From NCBI GenBank assembly GCA_009176605.1, contig SEYY01022018.1, positions 1 to 52,500 on the forward strand: a DNA stretch of 52,500 bases, read 5' to 3'. Position numbers and translations under genes: made by a program. The stretch comes from Armadillidium nasatum. Its lineage: Eukaryota; Arthropoda; Malacostraca; Isopoda; Armadillidiidae. This document shows, one piece after another, positions 49,600 to 52,500 of this stretch. The notes under the pieces are model-generated. The model saw only the letters and a list, made by a program, of their open reading frames with translations. It was not told the DNA's origin and ran no database searches. Position 1 is the stretch's first letter; each line of letters opens with the position of its first letter.

Positions 49600-49610
49600 A
49601 TTATTATTAT
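49541..49610 (+). repeat. (ATT)n microsatellite after the SDF2 stop
   Basis: Interrupted ATT repeats starting six bases after the stop codon. Confidence 0.9.
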
Positions 49611-49889
49611 ATTGCACTTAATGGATAGAAAGCATTTATTTAGTTTTCAAGCCATGTTAGAAGAAGCCAATAATTATATATTGGTTACAAAAATCTTTGT
49701 GATATTTTTTTTAGACTAAAAAAAAAAACAAAAAATAGGAAAAATTACCAAATACTTTCATTTTCGTTTCCATTGTATTTCTTTTATATATGCTTTTGGT
49801 AAAGTGGCATTATAATTTATTTAAATATTTCAATCTCGTAATTATGTAATTTTATTTAATCCAAAATATAATTATAACTTCGAATTTAG

Positions 49890-49928
49890 GTCAAATACTA
49901 AAGTTCAAAGACAAGAAGCAGCTGTAAG
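49890..49928 (+). CDS. Possible further SDF2 exon
   Basis: Bounded by AATTTAG and GTATTT. Its phase fits a donor overlapping the stop of the previous exon (GAATT then GTAAAT), reading L then SNTKVQRQEAAV. No onward exon was found, so this is weak. Confidence 0.2.
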
Positions 49929-49939
49929 GTATTTTAAAA

Positions 49940-51780
49940 TATAAAACTGTTAAACTATGATTATTGAAATGATTTTGTTTACTTTATGGAACTATTTTTT
50001 CCAATTTTTTTTTAATTTAACCCTCTTGTTGAAATTGGTTGAAATTGAAAAGATGATTTAAAATTATAAGATTGTGGAATAGATCTACACAATTGTCTGA
50101 TAACTTAATATTAAACAATGATTGAAAACTATTCTGATGTTGGCTGTAATTTTCTAACTTTAAAGTTATATACCACTGTTATTACAGCTTTTAATTATAG
50201 TAGTGGCAATACTCAAAATTAAAAATTACTCTCAAGAGAAAGTAACTGAAAAAAATTACAATTAAAATTTACTATACACTAATGGAGAGACTTCCTTCAG
50301 TGATACAAAAGGCCTATGGAGTACTCTCAAGTCCAGATACATTTAACTTTTACAAACCGCATCCATAGTAACATTTATCTGAAAATACCAAAGATGATAT
50401 TGAGAAAAAATAAGATTCTTGTCTTGTGAAAATATAAAATCGATTATTAAAGACCAAATAAGTTTGGATTTAATTAAGTATAAAAGACATTAAATCATGT
50501 GATCAAACCTATAGCATGAATTAACTGTATATTAAAAGATCTGCATAAAGCTATGTAAACTTAGGTAGTTTTGTATCTGGTGCAATCTTTCAATTACCGA
50601 GGTTAATGTTTAGTTTTGCAACAGGCTGTTTGAATCGGTTTATTCAGTGTCAGCCCCTCAAAGCAACTGGAAATATCGTAACATACCACAGCCTATAGCA
50701 TTGAAGCTGCGGTTTTTGTTTTCTTAGATTTCAAAGTAAGCAGGCTACTAAACTGTTGTATGCTTGCAGTGGTGGGTTTAACGATCCCAACCGGACATTA
50801 ATATCATGAACCTTTCATTACCATTCAACAAATGAGAACAGCCTTAATTAAATTATAACTAATTATATACCACGTTTTCCAAAGTCAAATACTGTTTACA
50901 AATTTAATACCAATCAACAAGACATCGATATTTGACATTCAAAACTAATTGCATCTCAGGAGTGGTCGTACCTGCATATAACCCGTGCATGCTGATGTAT
51001 AGTTGAAAACAATAGTGTAGTAACTATCTGTCTTCAAAATTTATTATAACTTGTAATTATCTTTTAATTCCAAGAAATGACCGAAGGCAACATTATTCCC
51101 ATGCAACCGATGATCACTTGTAAATTTTTAAGAAACTTATTAAAAAAGTTGACAAATCAAATTTTCAAAAGAAAAAAAAACTTTATTTAAGGTGCATTCT
51201 TATAAAATAAGTAAAACTTCGAGATTCTTTTTCTTGAAAACAACTAATCTATTTAATAACTGATGTTATAAAGAGAATATATTCGCCCTTTCTGTTTAAA
51301 TGCTTTTTAATTTTCAATTACCTCGTCTAATGTAAATGCGAGTTTTAAAAGTTAATATGCGTAAAATAATTCAATATTATCTAATACACGTTAACAATCT
51401 TAGTCTTCTCTCGTAGGGATTTTTTTTTTTAAACCATAAATCTTTTAAGCTGCCCTTATTTTGAAACTACCAGTTGTAAGACACCCACGACCTCATACGG
51501 CACTTGATATGAGGCCTATCATTTAATTATTGTATTTTTAAATTATTTTTGCTGTTTAGTACTGGTTTTTTTTTTAATGTTCATGTTTAAGGATTATGTT
51601 AGCCTTATTTCTTGCCTCAAACATGTTTTCAATACCATCAGATCAATACTAACACTACAACACTCCACTATTATTCTTCTATCTGTTCCTCATTCATGTA
51701 ATAAATAAAGCCGTATTACCTATATGATTTACCTTATATTTTACTAATTAATTTCAAATACCATTCATGAAATATCAGAT
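49940..51780. other. No gene seen
   Basis: AT-rich sequence without exon-like frames or recognisable repeats. Confidence 0.5.
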
Positions 51781-51784
51781 TAGT

Positions 51785-52500
<716 letters not shown>

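Overview
The window is eukaryotic nuclear DNA, AT-rich and intron-rich. Its genes are split into short exons with GT-AG introns, and it is packed with (AT)n microsatellites (about 43 arrays, roughly 13 % of the bases by eye) and transposon debris. The three host genes (zeta-class glutathione transferase, CDC42 small effector, SDF2) and the repeat mix (jockey-type LINEs, tRNA-headed SINEs, Tc1/mariner elements, hAT-like elements) suggest an arthropod. The reverse transcriptase resembles jockey-type elements common in decapod crustaceans, so a crustacean is my best guess, by inference only. I see no prokaryotic gene, operon or CRISPR array.

Region 1 (1 to about 18,740) is one very large palindrome. 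The left arm (1-9422) and right arm (9443-18737) are inverted copies of each other around a 20-base spacer. Each arm carries, in mirrored order, a glutathione transferase zeta (maleylacetoacetate isomerase) gene pointing to the centre, a jockey-type LINE fragment, an older LINE relic split by a tetranucleotide repeat, an element ending in CCCAGCAAAAA, a pogo/Tigger-like remnant and two 280-base tRNA-like tandem units next to the centre. The arms are identical for hundreds of bases in places but differ by single-base indels in exons, a 19-base indel in the LINE and local substitutions. Neither gene copy reads through intact, yet each supplies the correct frame where the other is broken. This could be a real inverted duplication or an assembly join of two haplotypes or strands.

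Region 2 (18,740-28,200) has no host exon that I can find. It holds an 800-base (AT)n array at the palindrome edge, LINE relics at 19.6, 22.1, 26.1 and 26.8-27.8 kb, a 100-base MITE with an 8-base target duplication, a tRNA-like segment and a foldback element at 24.5 kb.

Region 3 (28,200-30,200) carries a CDC42 small effector (CDC42SE/SPEC) gene with two clear coding exons and a possible third. Region 4 (30,200-42,900) is non-coding apart from mobile elements: an intact DD41D mariner-type transposon sitting inside (AT)n, tRNA-headed SINEs (one carrying two later insertions, each with target duplications) and a Ty3/gypsy integrase relic.

Region 5 (43,100-49,540) is an SDF2 (stromal cell-derived factor 2) gene with four coding exons; its signal-peptide exon was not found. 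Its introns house a 920-base foldback element, a 1.6-kb hAT-like element with GC-rich ends and a 10-base target duplication, and a dead mariner transposase. From 49,540 to the end I see only AT-rich sequence, microsatellites and one possible extra 3' exon of SDF2.
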